This document shows, in pieces, positions 16,195 to 25,095 of a stretch of 64,000 nucleotides of DNA (its first letter is position 1; every line of letters begins with the position of its first letter). Below the pieces are notes generated by a model that had not been told where the DNA came from, did no database searches, and saw only the letters and a list, made by a program, of their open reading frames with translations. A program made the position numbers and the translations under genes. This stretch comes from Streptomyces sp. WM4235 (lineage in GTDB: Bacteria; Actinomycetota; Actinomycetes; Streptomycetales; Streptomycetaceae), in contig NZ_LGDE01000013.1 of assembly GCF_001279725.1 (NCBI RefSeq), forward strand, positions 62,001-126,000. Direction: 5' to 3'.

Positions 16195-18027
16195 ATGAAC
16201 GATGCCGTCCCGGCGCCCACCCCCGCGCCCCGCCGCAGTGCCCGACTCCGTGCCCCCGAGCTGATCGGCAAGGGCGGCTGGCTGAACACCGGAGGCAAGG
16301 AGCTCACCCTTGCCGACCTGCGAGGACGCATCGTCGTTCTCGACTTTTGGACCTTCTGCTGTGTGAACTGCCTGCACGTGCTCGACGAGCTGCGGGAGCT
16401 GGAGGAGAAGCACCGGGACACCCTGGTGATCATCGGTGTGCACTCGCCGAAGTTCGTGCACGAGGCCGAGCACACCGCCGTCGTCGACGCCGTCGAGCGC
16501 TACGGGGTGCACCACCCCGTGCTCGACGACCCCGAGCTGGCCACCTGGAAGCAGTACGCCGTCCGGGCCTGGCCCACGCTCGTCGTGATCGACCCCGAGG
16601 GGTACATCGTCGCCCAGCACGCCGGCGAGGGCCACGCCCACGCCATCGAGCGGCTGGTCGTGGAGTTGGAGGCCGAGCACGAGGGCAAGGGGACCCTGCG
16701 GCGCGGTGACGGGCCGTACGTGGCGCCCGAGCCCGTGGCGAGCGATCTGCGGTTCCCCGGGAAGGCGCTCGTCCTGCCCTCCGGGAACCTGCTGGTGTCC
16801 GATTCGACGCGGCACCAGCTCGTGGAGCTGGCCCCGGACGGGGAGAGCGTCGTACGGCGCGTCGGCAGCGGCGCGCGCGGTTTCGGGCCGGACGCCTTCA
16901 GCGAGCCGCAGGGTCTCGCGCTGCTGCCCGACGGGCGGGTGGTCGTCGCGGACACCGTCAATCACGCGCTGCGGACCTTCGACCCGGAGAGCGGGGTCGT
17001 GGAGACCGTCGCCGGGACCGGCCGGCAGTGGTGGCAGGGTTCGCCCACCTCCGGACCCGCCCTGGACGTGGACCTGTCCTCGCCGTGGGACGTGGCCTGG
17101 TGGCAGGGCAAGGTGTGGATCGCGATGGCCGGCGTCCACCAGCTGTGGACCTGGGACCCGGAGTCCGGCACGGTCGAGCTCGCCGCCGGCACCACCAACG
17201 AGGGGCTGGTGGACGGGCCGGCCGCCGAGGCCTGGTTCGCGCAGCCCTCCGGGCTGGCGGCCACCGAGGACCGGCTGTGGATCGCGGACTCCGAGACCAG
17301 CGCGGTGCGTTACGTCCACCGCACCGACACCGGTTACGCGATCACCTCCGCCGTCGGCACCGGCCTCTTCGACTTCGGTCACCGCGACGGCCCCGCCGGG
17401 CAGGCGCTGCTCCAGCACCCGCTCGGGGTGACCGCGCTGCCCGACGGCTCGGTCGCGATCTGCGACACCTACAACCACGCCCTGCGCCGCTTCGACCCGG
17501 CGACGGGCGAGGTCACCACGCTGGCGACGGACCTGCGCGAGCCCAGTGACGCGGTGCTGGTCGGCTCGGACATCGTGGTCGTCGAGTCGGCGCGGCACCG
17601 GCTGACGCGGCTGCGGCTGCCGGAGGAGGCGGTACGGGTGGACGCGGTCGCGCACCGCACGCGGCGGGCGGCGACCGAGGTGGCCCCCGGCCGGTTGCGC
17701 CTCGACGTGGTGTTCCAGGCGCCGAGCGGGCAGAAGCTCGACACCCGCTACGGCCCCTCGACCCGGCTGCTGGTCTCCTCGACCCCGCCGGAACTGTTGG
17801 CGGGGGGCGAGGGCCCGGGCAGTGACCTGTTCCGCGAGCTGGAGTGGAACCCGGACGTCTCCGAGGGCGTGCTGCACGTCTCGGCGATGGCGGCGTCCTG
17901 CGACGACGACCCGGCCAACGAGTACCCGGCCTGCCACGTCCACCAGCAGGATTGGGGCGTGCCGGTGAAGGTCACCGCCGGTGGCGCGGACCGTCTGCCG
18001 CTGGTCCTCGCCGGGATGGACGACTGA
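16195..18027 (+). CDS. NHLRC2-like protein: thioredoxin domain fused to an NHL beta-propeller
   Basis: 610 residues. Residues 25-175 are a TlpA/thioredoxin-like domain with redox motif C56-V-N-C59 inside FWTFCCVNCLHVLDEL and the cis-Pro segment AWPTLVVIDPEGY. From about 185 to 480 comes an NHL-type propeller with repeated LPSGNLLVSDSTRH, EPQGLALLPDGRVVVADTVNH and HPLGVTALPDGSVAICDTYNH strands. Residues 500-610 form a C-terminal beta domain ending in ACHVHQQDWGVPV. The order is the same as in animal NHLRC2. No signal peptide, so cytoplasmic. Its partner is unknown. Confidence 0.92.
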   Translation: MNDAVPAPTPAPRRSARLRAPELIGKGGWLNTGGKELTLADLRGRIVVLDFWTFCCVNCLHVLDELRELEEKHRDTLVIIGVHSPKFVHEAEHTAVVDAVERYGVHHPVLDDPELATWKQYAVRAWPTLVVIDPEGYIVAQHAGEGHAHAIERLVVELEAEHEGKGTLRRGDGPYVAPEPVASDLRFPGKALVLPSGNLLVSDSTRHQLVELAPDGESVVRRVGSGARGFGPDAFSEPQGLALLPDGRVVVADTVNHALRTFDPESGVVETVAGTGRQWWQGSPTSGPALDVDLSSPWDVAWWQGKVWIAMAGVHQLWTWDPESGTVELAAGTTNEGLVDGPAAEAWFAQPSGLAATEDRLWIADSETSAVRYVHRTDTGYAITSAVGTGLFDFGHRDGPAGQALLQHPLGVTALPDGSVAICDTYNHALRRFDPATGEVTTLATDLREPSDAVLVGSDIVVVESARHRLTRLRLPEEAVRVDAVAHRTRRAATEVAPGRLRLDVVFQAPSGQKLDTRYGPSTRLLVSSTPPELLAGGEGPGSDLFRELEWNPDVSEGVLHVSAMAASCDDDPANEYPACHVHQQDWGVPVKVTAGGADRLPLVLAGMDD

Positions 18028-18029
18028 TC

Positions 18030-18079
18030 CGAGGCCCGGCCTCGCGGGACGGACGTCCGTTCCCCGGGCCCGGGCCTCG
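18030..18079. terminator. Bidirectional hairpin between NHLRC2-like and hydrolase genes
   Basis: CGAGGCCCGG at 18030-18039 pairs perfectly with 18070-18079; the inner segment holds a second palindrome (CGGACGTCCG). It fills the gap between two converging genes. Confidence 0.5.
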
Positions 18080-18082
18080 CGG

Positions 18083-18937
18083 TCAGGACTTCAGCAGTAC
18101 GTCGAGCAGCCGGTCCGCGAACGCGGCCGGCCGCTCGACGCAGCCGACGTGTCCGCCGGGGAACTCGGCTAGCCCGACGCCGAGTCGGCGCGCCAGCGCC
18201 TCGGCCGGGCGTCGCAGGAGCAGCCCGCGCGAGTCCTCGCCGGCCGCCGGGACCAGCCGGTCGGCGTGCGGGGCCAGTGCGTCGAGGTCGGGCAGGTGCC
18301 CGGTGAACTGGCGCAGTTGGTGTTCGAGGAAGAACGGCGCGTTCGCCGACATCCGCCGGAACACCTCCTCCGGCGGCGGGGTGTGCGCGGCGGGGGCGCG
18401 GCGTTCGCCCCCGGCGGCGTCGCCCTCCGTACCGCCCCCGGCGTCGCCGCCGCCCGTGCCCGCCGCCATCACGGCCATCGCGGCCTCGACGCCGCGCTCG
18501 CGGTGGGCCTCCACCACCGAGGCGAAGAAGCTCCGCTGCTCGGCGGCGTCCGGCAGCAGTTCCACCAGCGGCGGTTCGTGCGCCACCACCCGTCGTACCA
18601 GGGTCGGGTGGCGCTGGAGCAGGTCCACGGCGACGATCGCGCCGGCGCTGATGCCGAGGACGTACGCCGGTTCATCGGTGACCGCGGCCAGCAACAGGGC
18701 GGCGTCGTCGGCCTGTTCGGCCGGGCTCTGGTCGTCGGGCGGTCCGTCGAGTGGGCTGCGCGTGGTGCCGCGCGGGTCGGGGGCCACGACCGTGAAGTGG
18801 TCGGCGAGGGTGTCGGCGAGGGGGTCCCACACGGCGGCGTCGGCGCCGCCCCCGGGCAGGAGCAGCAGGGCGGGACCGGAGCCGCGGGTCTCGTAACGGA
18901 GGGTGGCGCCGGGGACCTTGAGCGTGTGGACGTGCAT
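18083..18937 (-). CDS. Alpha/beta-fold hydrolase
   Basis: 284 residues from ATG 18937 (AGGAAAGG 7 nt upstream). Core motifs: LLLLPGGGADAAVWDPLADT (oxyanion hole after strand 3), VVAPDPRGTTRS, nucleophile elbow GISAGAIVA with the catalytic Ser, and FPGGHVGCVERPAAFADRLL with the catalytic His. A Gly/Ala/Glu-rich insert interrupts the cap domain (about residues 165-195). Small-molecule ester or lactone hydrolysis is likely; the substrate is unknown. The promoter region contains a striking CTAG-based operator (18954-18987), so the gene is probably repressed by an unlinked regulator. Confidence 0.88.
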   Translation of the reverse strand: MHVHTLKVPGATLRYETRGSGPALLLLPGGGADAAVWDPLADTLADHFTVVAPDPRGTTRSPLDGPPDDQSPAEQADDAALLLAAVTDEPAYVLGISAGAIVAVDLLQRHPTLVRRVVAHEPPLVELLPDAAEQRSFFASVVEAHRERGVEAAMAVMAAGTGGGDAGGGTEGDAAGGERRAPAAHTPPPEEVFRRMSANAPFFLEHQLRQFTGHLPDLDALAPHADRLVPAAGEDSRGLLLRRPAEALARRLGVGLAEFPGGHVGCVERPAAFADRLLDVLLKS

Positions 18938-18953
18938 GGTGCCGCAACCTTTC

Positions 18954-18987
18954 CTAGGGCTTCTAGGTTGCAACCTAGCTCTTCTAG
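18954..18987. promoter_or_regulatory. Nested palindromic operator with four CTAG cores
   Basis: CTAG occurs at 18954, 18963, 18975 and 18984, placed symmetrically around 18970.5. The inner 16 bp CTAGGTTGCAACCTAG (18963-18978) is a perfect palindrome, and each arm reads CCTAG-N5-CTAGGTTG. CTAG is rare in Streptomyces DNA, so four in 34 bp is a strong sign of a protein-binding site. It lies 17 bp upstream of the hydrolase start codon. Confidence 0.7.
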
Positions 18988-19002
18988 GGTCACGGTGCAC
19001 GG

Positions 19003-19036
19003 CAAAAACCCCGCCCCGGACAGGTCCGGGACGGGG
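19003..19036 (-). terminator. Rho-independent terminator of the M18 aminopeptidase gene
   Basis: On the minus strand a 12-bp stem with one mismatch and a 4-nt loop (19009-19036) is followed by five Ts (19004-19008). It starts 19 nt after the aminopeptidase stop codon. Confidence 0.75.
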
Positions 19037-19054
19037 TCGTGGAGCAGGGGGCGG

Positions 19055-20350
19055 TCAGCCCTCCAGGAACGCCACCAGGGCATTGGCCAGCAGGAACGGG
19101 TCGTCCGCGCCGCACAGTTCACGGGCGCTGTGCATCGACAGGATCGCCACGCCGATGTCCACGGTCTGGATCCCGTGCCGGGCGGCCGTGATCGGGCCGA
19201 TCGTCGTGCCGCAGGGGATGGAGTTGTTGGAGACGAAGGTCTGCCACGGCACCCCGGCCCGCTCACAGGCGTCCGCGAAGACCGCCCGTCCGCTGCCGTC
19301 CGTCGCGTACCGCTGGTTGACGTTGACCTTGAGGATCGGGCCGCCGTTGGCACGCGGGTGGTGCGTCGGGTCGTGCCGCTCCGCGTAGTTGGGGTGCACG
19401 GCGTGCCCGGTGTCCGAGGACAGGCAGACGGTGCCGGCGAAGGCCCGCGCCCGGTCCTCGAACGTGCCCCCGCGCGCGAAGACGGAACGCTCCATCACGT
19501 TGCCCAGGAGCGGGCCGTCCGCGCCGGTGTCCGACTGCGAGCCGCTCTCCTCGTGGTCGAACGCGGCCAGGACCGGGATGTGGTCCAGGGGCTTGTCCGA
19601 GCGTGCCGCCGCGGCCAGCGCCGCGACGCCCGCGTGGACCGAGATCAGGTTGTCCATGCGCGGTCCGGCGAGCAGTTCGCGGTCGCGGCCCAGGTAGGAG
19701 GGCGCCTCGATGGAGTGGACCATCAGGTCCCAGCCCGCCACCGAGCCCTGCGGCAGGCCCTCTTCCTCCTCCAGGAACGCGATCAGGTCGCCCTCCCGGA
19801 CCTCGCCCAGACCCCAGATCGGCTGCATGTGCCGCTGCTTGTCGAGCTTGAGGCCGTCGACGTTCACCGACCGGTCCATGTGCACGGCCAGTTGCGGGAC
19901 GCGCAGCAGCGCGCGGTCCACGTTCACCAGGCGCTCGGTGCCGTCGCGCAGCGTCAGCCGCCCGGCCAGTCCGAGGTCCCGGTCCAGCCAGGTGTTGAGC
20001 AGCGGGCCGCCGTAGACCTCGACGGCGATCTGACGCCACCCCTGGGAACTCATGTCGGGGACGGGCTTGACCCGCAGGTTGGGGGAGTCGGTGTGCGCGC
20101 CGACGATGCGGAACGGGGTGTGCGCGGCGGCACCCTCCGGCACGTACCAGGCGACGATCGCGCCGCCGCGGAGCACGAACCTGCCTCCCGAGCCCGCGTC
20201 CCAGGCGTCCGTTTCCGACACCTGCCGAAACCCGGCCTCCTCCAACCGCGCCGCGGCGTTGGCCACGGCGTGGTACGGCGACGGACTCGCCGTCAGGAAG
20301 GTCTTCAGATCATCGGTGTGGCCGCGATCGAAGCGGGTGGGAGAGCTCAT
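19055..20350 (-). CDS. M18 family aminopeptidase
   Basis: 431 residues, usual for the dinuclear-zinc aspartyl aminopeptidase family that removes N-terminal acidic or other residues from peptides. Motifs: RIVGAHTDSPNLRVKPVPD with the first zinc His and the catalytic Asp; PVLAAFDHEESGSQSDTGAD with the E-E pair; LSSDTGHAVHPNYAERHD; and GVAILSMHSARELCGADD with the last zinc His. The ATG at 20350 is preferred to GTG 20359 because AGGTG lies 6 nt upstream. Cytoplasmic. Transcription ends at the hairpin at 19009-19036. Confidence 0.95.
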   Translation of the reverse strand: MSSPTRFDRGHTDDLKTFLTASPSPYHAVANAAARLEEAGFRQVSETDAWDAGSGGRFVLRGGAIVAWYVPEGAAAHTPFRIVGAHTDSPNLRVKPVPDMSSQGWRQIAVEVYGGPLLNTWLDRDLGLAGRLTLRDGTERLVNVDRALLRVPQLAVHMDRSVNVDGLKLDKQRHMQPIWGLGEVREGDLIAFLEEEEGLPQGSVAGWDLMVHSIEAPSYLGRDRELLAGPRMDNLISVHAGVAALAAAARSDKPLDHIPVLAAFDHEESGSQSDTGADGPLLGNVMERSVFARGGTFEDRARAFAGTVCLSSDTGHAVHPNYAERHDPTHHPRANGGPILKVNVNQRYATDGSGRAVFADACERAGVPWQTFVSNNSIPCGTTIGPITAARHGIQTVDIGVAILSMHSARELCGADDPFLLANALVAFLEG

Positions 20351-20450
20351 GTGGTTCACCTAACGACGGTCGTGTTCGCCTTGGCCGGGCTGCGGCGGAT
20401 GGCAAGGGGTCGGGGCGGCGCGGGATGTGTGGTCCGCGGTCCCGTGGTCC

Positions 20451-21188
20451 TCAGCCCGGCGGACGCTCGAATCTGCGCTGCAACTGCCGCCGCTCACCCC
20501 GGCGGATGCGCGGGAGCATCTCGGGGGTCTGCGCCGGTCGCTGCGCGCGTCTTCTGCGTCCGGCGCAGAAGATACAGGCCTCGCCCGGCGGGGCGTCGGG
20601 GTCGATCGGCGCCTCGGGGTGCTCGGAGCATCCCGAGGCGTTCCGCGGCCGGGACAGTTCCCGGGCCACGATGAAGGCGCGGTGCAGGTCGTCCGCCATC
20701 CGCACGAACTCCTCCGGCGGGGAGGAGAGACCCAGGTGGAAGCGCCGGTCCTCGATCGTGCGGAGGAAGGCGCGCAGCGCGTCGTGGGTGTACGGAGGGT
20801 CCGGGACGGGATACCCGAGCCGGCGCTGTTCCCCGGCGGCGGGCGCGGCGCCGGCGGTCCGGCCGCCCTGGCCGCGCAGTCCGAGGCGCCGCCGGTCGTT
20901 GCAGATCAGGCAGCGGCCCCAGCCGTCGGGGGCCTCGGGGTCGAGGGCGCCGTTGGGGTGCTCGGGGCAGCCGGTGTAGCTCTTGGCGGGCGCCAGCCCG
21001 GACGCCGTCTGGAAGGCGATGTAAAGGGCGTCGGCGACGCCGTCGTACTCGGCGGGGTGGGCGCCGTCGTACAGCTCCCGCATGTGGTCGCCGAGGCTGC
21101 CCAGGGTCGCCTGCAGCTCCTTGAGGGCGTACGGCCGCCCGGTCGGGACGGAGTACCCCCTGCTGCCGTGCTGATCCTGTGGGCTCAT
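20451..21188 (-). CDS. Hypothetical protein with a duplicated CxEHP-CxxC module
   Basis: 245 residues. Two copies of one module are visible: residues near 70-100 (GCPEHPNGALDPEAP then CLICN) and near 190-220 (GCSEHPEAPIDPDAP then CIFCA), each preceded by a helix of similar pattern and followed by basic residues (DRRR, GRRRR). The C-x-E-H-P...C-x-x-C arrangement would provide three Cys and one His for a metal ion per module, which is inference. The rest is helical and polar, ending in RIRRGERRQLQRRFERPP. No family is recognised. It lies upstream of the M18 gene on the same strand and downstream of the acyl-CoA dehydrogenase. Confidence 0.7.
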   Translation of the reverse strand: MSPQDQHGSRGYSVPTGRPYALKELQATLGSLGDHMRELYDGAHPAEYDGVADALYIAFQTASGLAPAKSYTGCPEHPNGALDPEAPDGWGRCLICNDRRRLGLRGQGGRTAGAAPAAGEQRRLGYPVPDPPYTHDALRAFLRTIEDRRFHLGLSSPPEEFVRMADDLHRAFIVARELSRPRNASGCSEHPEAPIDPDAPPGEACIFCAGRRRRAQRPAQTPEMLPRIRRGERRQLQRRFERPPG

Positions 21189-21237
21189 GCCTACGAGCGT
21201 GCCATGAACGACCGACAACGGAAGAACGGCCCCGTGA

Positions 21238-21274
21238 AAACGGCGCGGGCCGGACCCCGTGACGGGATCCGGCC
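21238..21274 (-). terminator. Probable terminator of the acyl-CoA dehydrogenase gene
   Basis: GGCCGGA-CCCCGT pairs with ACGGG-TCCGGCC around 21248-21274; on the minus strand a TTTT run (21237-21240) follows the stem after a short GC stretch. Confidence 0.45.
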
Positions 21275-21343
21275 GTTGCCGCTACGTACACCGCGTACAG
21301 CTGTGGGGGGCCTCGGGGCCTGGGCCCACGTTGACGACAGGAC

Positions 21344-23170
21344 CTAGAAGGCGGCCTCGTCGAGCTCCATGAGGGTGTTGTCCACCGACTCGGCCAGCGC
21401 GCGCTGGACCGAGACGCCGGGGAGGACCTCCGCGGCGAAGAACTTCGCGGCGGCGATCTTGCCGGTGTAGAAGGGGACGTCCTTCGCGGAGGCCGTCGCC
21501 AGCTTCTCGGCGGCCACGGCCGCGCCCTTGAGCAGCAGGTATCCGACGACCACGTCGCCGGAGGCCATCAGCAGGCGGGTGGTGTTCTGGCCGACCTTGT
21601 AGATGTTCTTGACGTCCTCGCCGGTGGCGGTGAGGTCCACGATCATCTGGCCGACGATGGCCTCCAGGTCCACGGCGGCCTTGGCGAGCGCGTCGCGGGC
21701 CGGGGCGAGGTCGTCGCCGCCGACGGCCTCGGCGAGGAACTTCTTGATCGTCTCGGAGAGCACGTTCAGGGAGGCGCCCTGGTCGCGCACGATCTTCCGG
21801 AAGAAGAAGTCCTGGCCCTGGATCGCCGTGGTGCCCTCGTAGAGGGTGTCGATCTTGGCGTCCCGGATGTACTGCTCGATCGGGTATTCCTGGAGGTAGC
21901 CGGAGCCACCGAAGGTCTGCAGCGACTGTGCGAGCTGCTCGTACGACTTCTCCGAGCCGTAGCCCTTCACGATCGGCAGGAGCAGGTCGTTCAGGCCGAT
22001 GAGCGCGGACGCGTCCTCGCCGGCGGCCTGCTTGACCTGGATCTCGTCCTGGACGGAGGCGGTGTACAGCACGAGGGCGCGCATGCCCTCGGCGTACGCC
22101 TTCTGCGTCATGAGCGAGCGGCGCACGTCGGGGTGGTGCGTGATGGTGACCTTGGGGGCCGTCTTGTCCATGAAGTTGGCCAGGTCCGGACCCTGCACGC
22201 GCTCCTTGGCGTACTCCAGGGCGTTCAGGTAGCCGGTGGAGAGCGTGGCGATGGCCTTCGTGCCGACCATCATGCGGGCGAACTCGATGATCATGAACAT
22301 CTGGCGGATGCCGTCGTGCTTGTCACCGATCAGCCAGCCCTTGGCGGGGTGCTGGTCGCCGAAGGTCATCTCGCACGTGTTGGACGCCTTGAGGCCCATC
22401 TTGTGCTCGACGTTCGTCGCGTAGACGCCGTTGCGCTCGCCCAGCTCGCCGGTCTCCCAGTCGAAGTGGAACTTCGGGACGAGGAAGAGCGACAGGCCCT
22501 TGGTGCCCGGGCCGTGGCCCTCGGGGCGGGCGAGGACGTAGTGGAGGATGTTCTCCTCCATGTCGTGCTCACCGGAGGTGATGAAGCGCTTGACGCCCTC
22601 GATGTGCCAGGAGCCGTCGTCCTGCTGCACGGCCTTGGTGCGGCCGGCGCCGACGTCCGAGCCGGCGTCCGGCTCGGTGAGGACCATGGTGGAGCCCCAG
22701 CGCTTCTCGACCGCGATCTCGGCGACCTTCTTCTGCGCCTCGTTGCCCTCTTCGTAGAGGATGCCGGCGAACGCCGGGCCGGAGGAGTACATCCAGACGG
22801 CCGGGTTCGCGCCCAGGATCGTCTCCGCGAAGGCCCAGATGAGCGAGCGGGGCGAGGTGGTGCCGCCGATCTCCTCGGGCAGGCCCAGACGCCAGTACTC
22901 GGAGTCCATGAAAGCCTTGTAGCTCTTCTTGAAGGACGCCGGGACGGGCGCGGTGTTCGTGGTCGGGTCGAAGACCGGCGGGTTGCGGTCGGCGTCCTCG
23001 AAGGAGGCGGCCAGCTCATTCTCGGAGAGCTTGGTCATCTCGCTGAGGATGGTCTTGGCGGTCTCGGTGTCCATCTCACCGAACGGGCCGGTGCCGTACA
23101 GCTTGTCGCGGCCGAGCACCTCGAAGAGGTTGAACTCGATGTCGCGGAGATTCGACTTGTAGTGCCCCAT
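21344..23170 (-). CDS. Acyl-CoA dehydrogenase, long (FadE5-like) type
   Basis: 608 residues. FAD-dependent alpha,beta-dehydrogenation of an acyl-CoA, first step of beta-oxidation. Motifs: [20 protein letters not shown] (flavin-binding, T-E-P-x-A-G-S-D), [54 protein letters not shown] and [15 protein letters not shown], which places the catalytic Glu in the YEGT loop. The extended N-terminus (about 75 residues starting [19 protein letters not shown]) and extra C-terminal helical domain are typical of the 600-residue actinobacterial subgroup. The ATG at 23170 is used because that motif is the conserved N-terminus and ACGGAG lies upstream; longer readings would run through the operators at 23215-23250. 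Confidence 0.95.
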   Translation of the reverse strand: MGHYKSNLRDIEFNLFEVLGRDKLYGTGPFGEMDTETAKTILSEMTKLSENELAASFEDADRNPPVFDPTTNTAPVPASFKKSYKAFMDSEYWRLGLPEEIGGTTSPRSLIWAFAETILGANPAVWMYSSGPAFAGILYEEGNEAQKKVAEIAVEKRWGSTMVLTEPDAGSDVGAGRTKAVQQDDGSWHIEGVKRFITSGEHDMEENILHYVLARPEGHGPGTKGLSLFLVPKFHFDWETGELGERNGVYATNVEHKMGLKASNTCEMTFGDQHPAKGWLIGDKHDGIRQMFMIIEFARMMVGTKAIATLSTGYLNALEYAKERVQGPDLANFMDKTAPKVTITHHPDVRRSLMTQKAYAEGMRALVLYTASVQDEIQVKQAAGEDASALIGLNDLLLPIVKGYGSEKSYEQLAQSLQTFGGSGYLQEYPIEQYIRDAKIDTLYEGTTAIQGQDFFFRKIVRDQGASLNVLSETIKKFLAEAVGGDDLAPARDALAKAAVDLEAIVGQMIVDLTATGEDVKNIYKVGQNTTRLLMASGDVVVGYLLLKGAAVAAEKLATASAKDVPFYTGKIAAAKFFAAEVLPGVSVQRALAESVDNTLMELDEAAF

Positions 23171-23214
23171 GGCGACGGCTCCGTTAAGGCTCGGGGAGAC
23201 AGGTTCCTCGTACA

Positions 23215-23261
23215 TACCAATCGGTAACGTCATGATGCTACCCGTCGGTAATAACAAGCAA
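23215..23261 (-). promoter_or_regulatory. Two TACC-N4-GGTA operators over the acyl-CoA dehydrogenase promoter
   Basis: TACCAATCGGTA (23215-23226) and TACCCGTCGGTA (23239-23250) are two short palindromes of the same type, 24 bp apart. On the minus strand TAGCAT (23235-23240) with TTGCTT (23256-23261) 15 bp upstream could form the promoter they cover. A degenerate third half-pair, TTACCGGTGA, lies at 23267-23275. Palindromes of this kind are typical TetR-family targets; no TetR gene is adjacent. Confidence 0.55.
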
Positions 23262-23414
23262 CCCCTTACCGGTGACTGTGACCAGCATCAAGCCAGAGTG
23301 ACTGGAGTGCCGCCGGAATCCCAGACCCGTGCGGGGCCGGGATCTCGGGCGCCGGGCGGGTCCGGGGAGGCCGTCGCGGGGCGGGTCCGCGGGGGTGGGT
23401 CCCCGGGGCGGGGG

Positions 23415-23786
23415 CTACGGGGGCGGGAGTTCGGCCCAGACGGTCTTGCCGCTGTACGGGCCGGGGCGCACGCCCCAGCGGGCGGCGACGGCGTCGAGCA
23501 CGGCCAGGCCCCGACCGCCCTCGTCCTCCTCGCTCGCCCGGCGCAGGACCGGCCACAGGCGGGGGTCGGGGTCGCTGACCTCCACCCGGGTGCGGCCGTC
23601 GGCCGTGCGGGTGATGGCGAGCGTCACGGGGGTGCCCTCGCCGACGTGCACGATCACGTTCCCGACCAGCTCGCTCACGCAGAGCTGGAGATCGTGGCAG
23701 GGCGCGTCCACGTGCGCCCGCACGGCCCGCCGCAACGCCGACAGCTCCTGCGGCACCGCGAGCACCCCGGCACGGAACGGCCTCAC
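23415..23786 (-). CDS. Anti-sigma-type ATP-binding protein (HATPase, RsbW-like; abaA-cluster type)
   Basis: 123 residues from a GTG that overlaps the previous stop by GTGA. The GHKL ATPase fold is read from LQLCVSELVGNVIVHVGEGT (N-box with E-L-x-x-N), RVEVSDPDPRLWPV (G1-type D-x-x-P) and GGRGLAVLDAVAARWGV (G2), ending SGKTVWAELP. Proteins of this type either inhibit a sigma factor or act as developmental regulators. The pairing with a tiny upstream gene and a divergent Scr1/WhiJ-like HTH gene is the layout of abaA-like clusters in Streptomyces. Confidence 0.85.
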   Translation of the reverse strand: MRPFRAGVLAVPQELSALRRAVRAHVDAPCHDLQLCVSELVGNVIVHVGEGTPVTLAITRTADGRTRVEVSDPDPRLWPVLRRASEEDEGGRGLAVLDAVAARWGVRPGPYSGKTVWAELPPP

Positions 23787-24010
23787 CGGCGCGGGGCCCG
23801 GTTCAGGGCGGCGGCGAGGGCGCGGGCGGTGGCCGGGTTGCACGGCCCGAGGGCGAGCAGCGGTGGCGGGGTGCGGTGGGTCGCGGCGTAGGAGGGGAGG
23901 TGCAGGTCGAGGGAGGGGAGCGTGATCCCGTGCGCGATCAGCGCGCTTCGGAGCTCGGTCAGTGCCTCGATGGCGAGGCGGTCGCCGGCGTGGTCGCTCA
24001 TGGGGGGCAT
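23783..24010 (-). CDS. Small protein of an abaA-like cluster
   Basis: 75 residues. The ATG at 24010 has AGGA 5 nt upstream; an internal ATG at 24001 (MSDHAGDRL) is an alternative. It has a helix ALTELRSALIAHGI, a LPSLDLHLPSYAATH segment and a LLALGPCNPATARALAAAL helix. Such 70-80 residue proteins accompany the HATPase/HTH pair in many Streptomyces. The stop overlaps the GTG of the HATPase gene (GTGA), indicating coupled translation. Molecular function unknown. Confidence 0.75.
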   Translation of the reverse strand: MPPMSDHAGDRLAIEALTELRSALIAHGITLPSLDLHLPSYAATHRTPPPLLALGPCNPATARALAAALNRAPRR

Positions 24011-24122
24011 CCGTTCCTGTGCGGAGTGTGCGGAGTGTGACGAAGCCCTCACAGGCTGGGGTCGCGGTGCGTACCGTGGGAAGGGTTTGTATTCGCCTAC
24101 GCGAGGTGTGGAAGGGGTGGGG

Positions 24123-24999
24123 GTGCCCGCATCCAGGGAGATCGATGGGGCGGCCGAGGTTCCCGAGTTCTACGGCAAGGAACTCCGGTGGCAGCGCGAG
24201 AAGGCTGGTCTGACCCTTGAACAGACTGTGCGGGGTTGCTTCTACTCGGTGAGCTTTCTCAGCGAGATCGAGCGGGGTCGGCGCCGCATGCCGGAGGATC
24301 TCGCGCAGCACGTGGACAAGGTGCTGGAGACGGACGGGTTCTTCGCCCGCTGCTGTGCGGACGTGAGGAAGGCCCGCCGGCACATCCACGGCCGCTACTT
24401 CGCAGAGGTCTTGGAGATGGAGGCCCGTGCATCGGACATCGTCGAATGGGCGCCCACACTCATACCGGGTCCTCTGCAACTGGAGCCGTACATCGAGGCG
24501 GTGGTCTACGCGGCGCATCCCCAGGCGACGCAGGACGTGCTGAACGAGCGGATCAGGACGCGCAGGGAGCGGGCGTGGGTCATGGAGGACGCCGAGGGGC
24601 CCGTCTCGTGGGTCGTCCTGCACGAGTCGATCATTCAGCAACCGATTCTGGGATACGGCGACATGGCGGAGCAGCTCGCCCATGTCGCGGCCGTCGCCCG
24701 GCGTCGCCAATTCGTGCCGCAGATCCTTCCCTGTCGACGCGGGGGCGCACCCGTTCATGAGCGAGTCCACGTGGCTGATGGAGTTCAGCGGCGCTCCTCC
24801 GGTGATGTACACGGAGAGCATGTACACCGGTCAGGTGATCGAAGAGCCGGGGACGGTGAAGCAGTGTCGCAACGCCTATGACCGCTTGAGGGCCGCTGCG
24901 TTGCCGCCCGAACTGTCCCTGCGGCTGATCGAGTCGGCTGCGGCGGACTACCGGAACGGCAAGCGGCCGCGAGAGTTCTCCTCGCGGCTCACGGTGTAG
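24123..24999 (+). pseudogene. Scr1/WhiJ-like XRE-family regulator interrupted by a frameshift
   Basis: The N-terminal part (from GTG 24123, AAGGGG 5 nt upstream) reads EFYGKELRWQREKAGLTLEQ, SVSFLSEIERGRRRMPEDLA, the XRE helix-turn-helix, then IVEWAPTLIPGPLQLEPYIE, ERIRTRRERAWVM and HESIIQQPILG, the usual DUF5753 sensor domain. After FVPQILP the frame goes wrong (CRRGGAPVHERV and stop at 24881). The expected continuation VDAGAHPFMSEST...LMEFSGAPPVMYTE...TGQVIEEP is intact in the +1 frame to the stop at 24999. One extra base near 24729-24732 (for example T24732) explains this. Either a recent inactivating mutation or a sequencing error; programmed shifting is unlikely because there is no slippery site. 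Divergent from the HATPase/small-protein pair. Confidence 0.8.
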
Positions 25000-25095
25000 G
25001 CCGACATGCAAGGCTGTCGGCCGGGGAGCTGTCCGGCTGACGGTGGTGGCCGGTACCGGCGGGTACGGCGTCGGGCGCTCGGTAGGGTGGGCCGC

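Noticed and set aside
24723..24735. Programmed +1 frameshifting in the HTH gene
   Set aside because: No slippery sequence, rare codon or stop at the shift point; a simple one-base insertion fits better.
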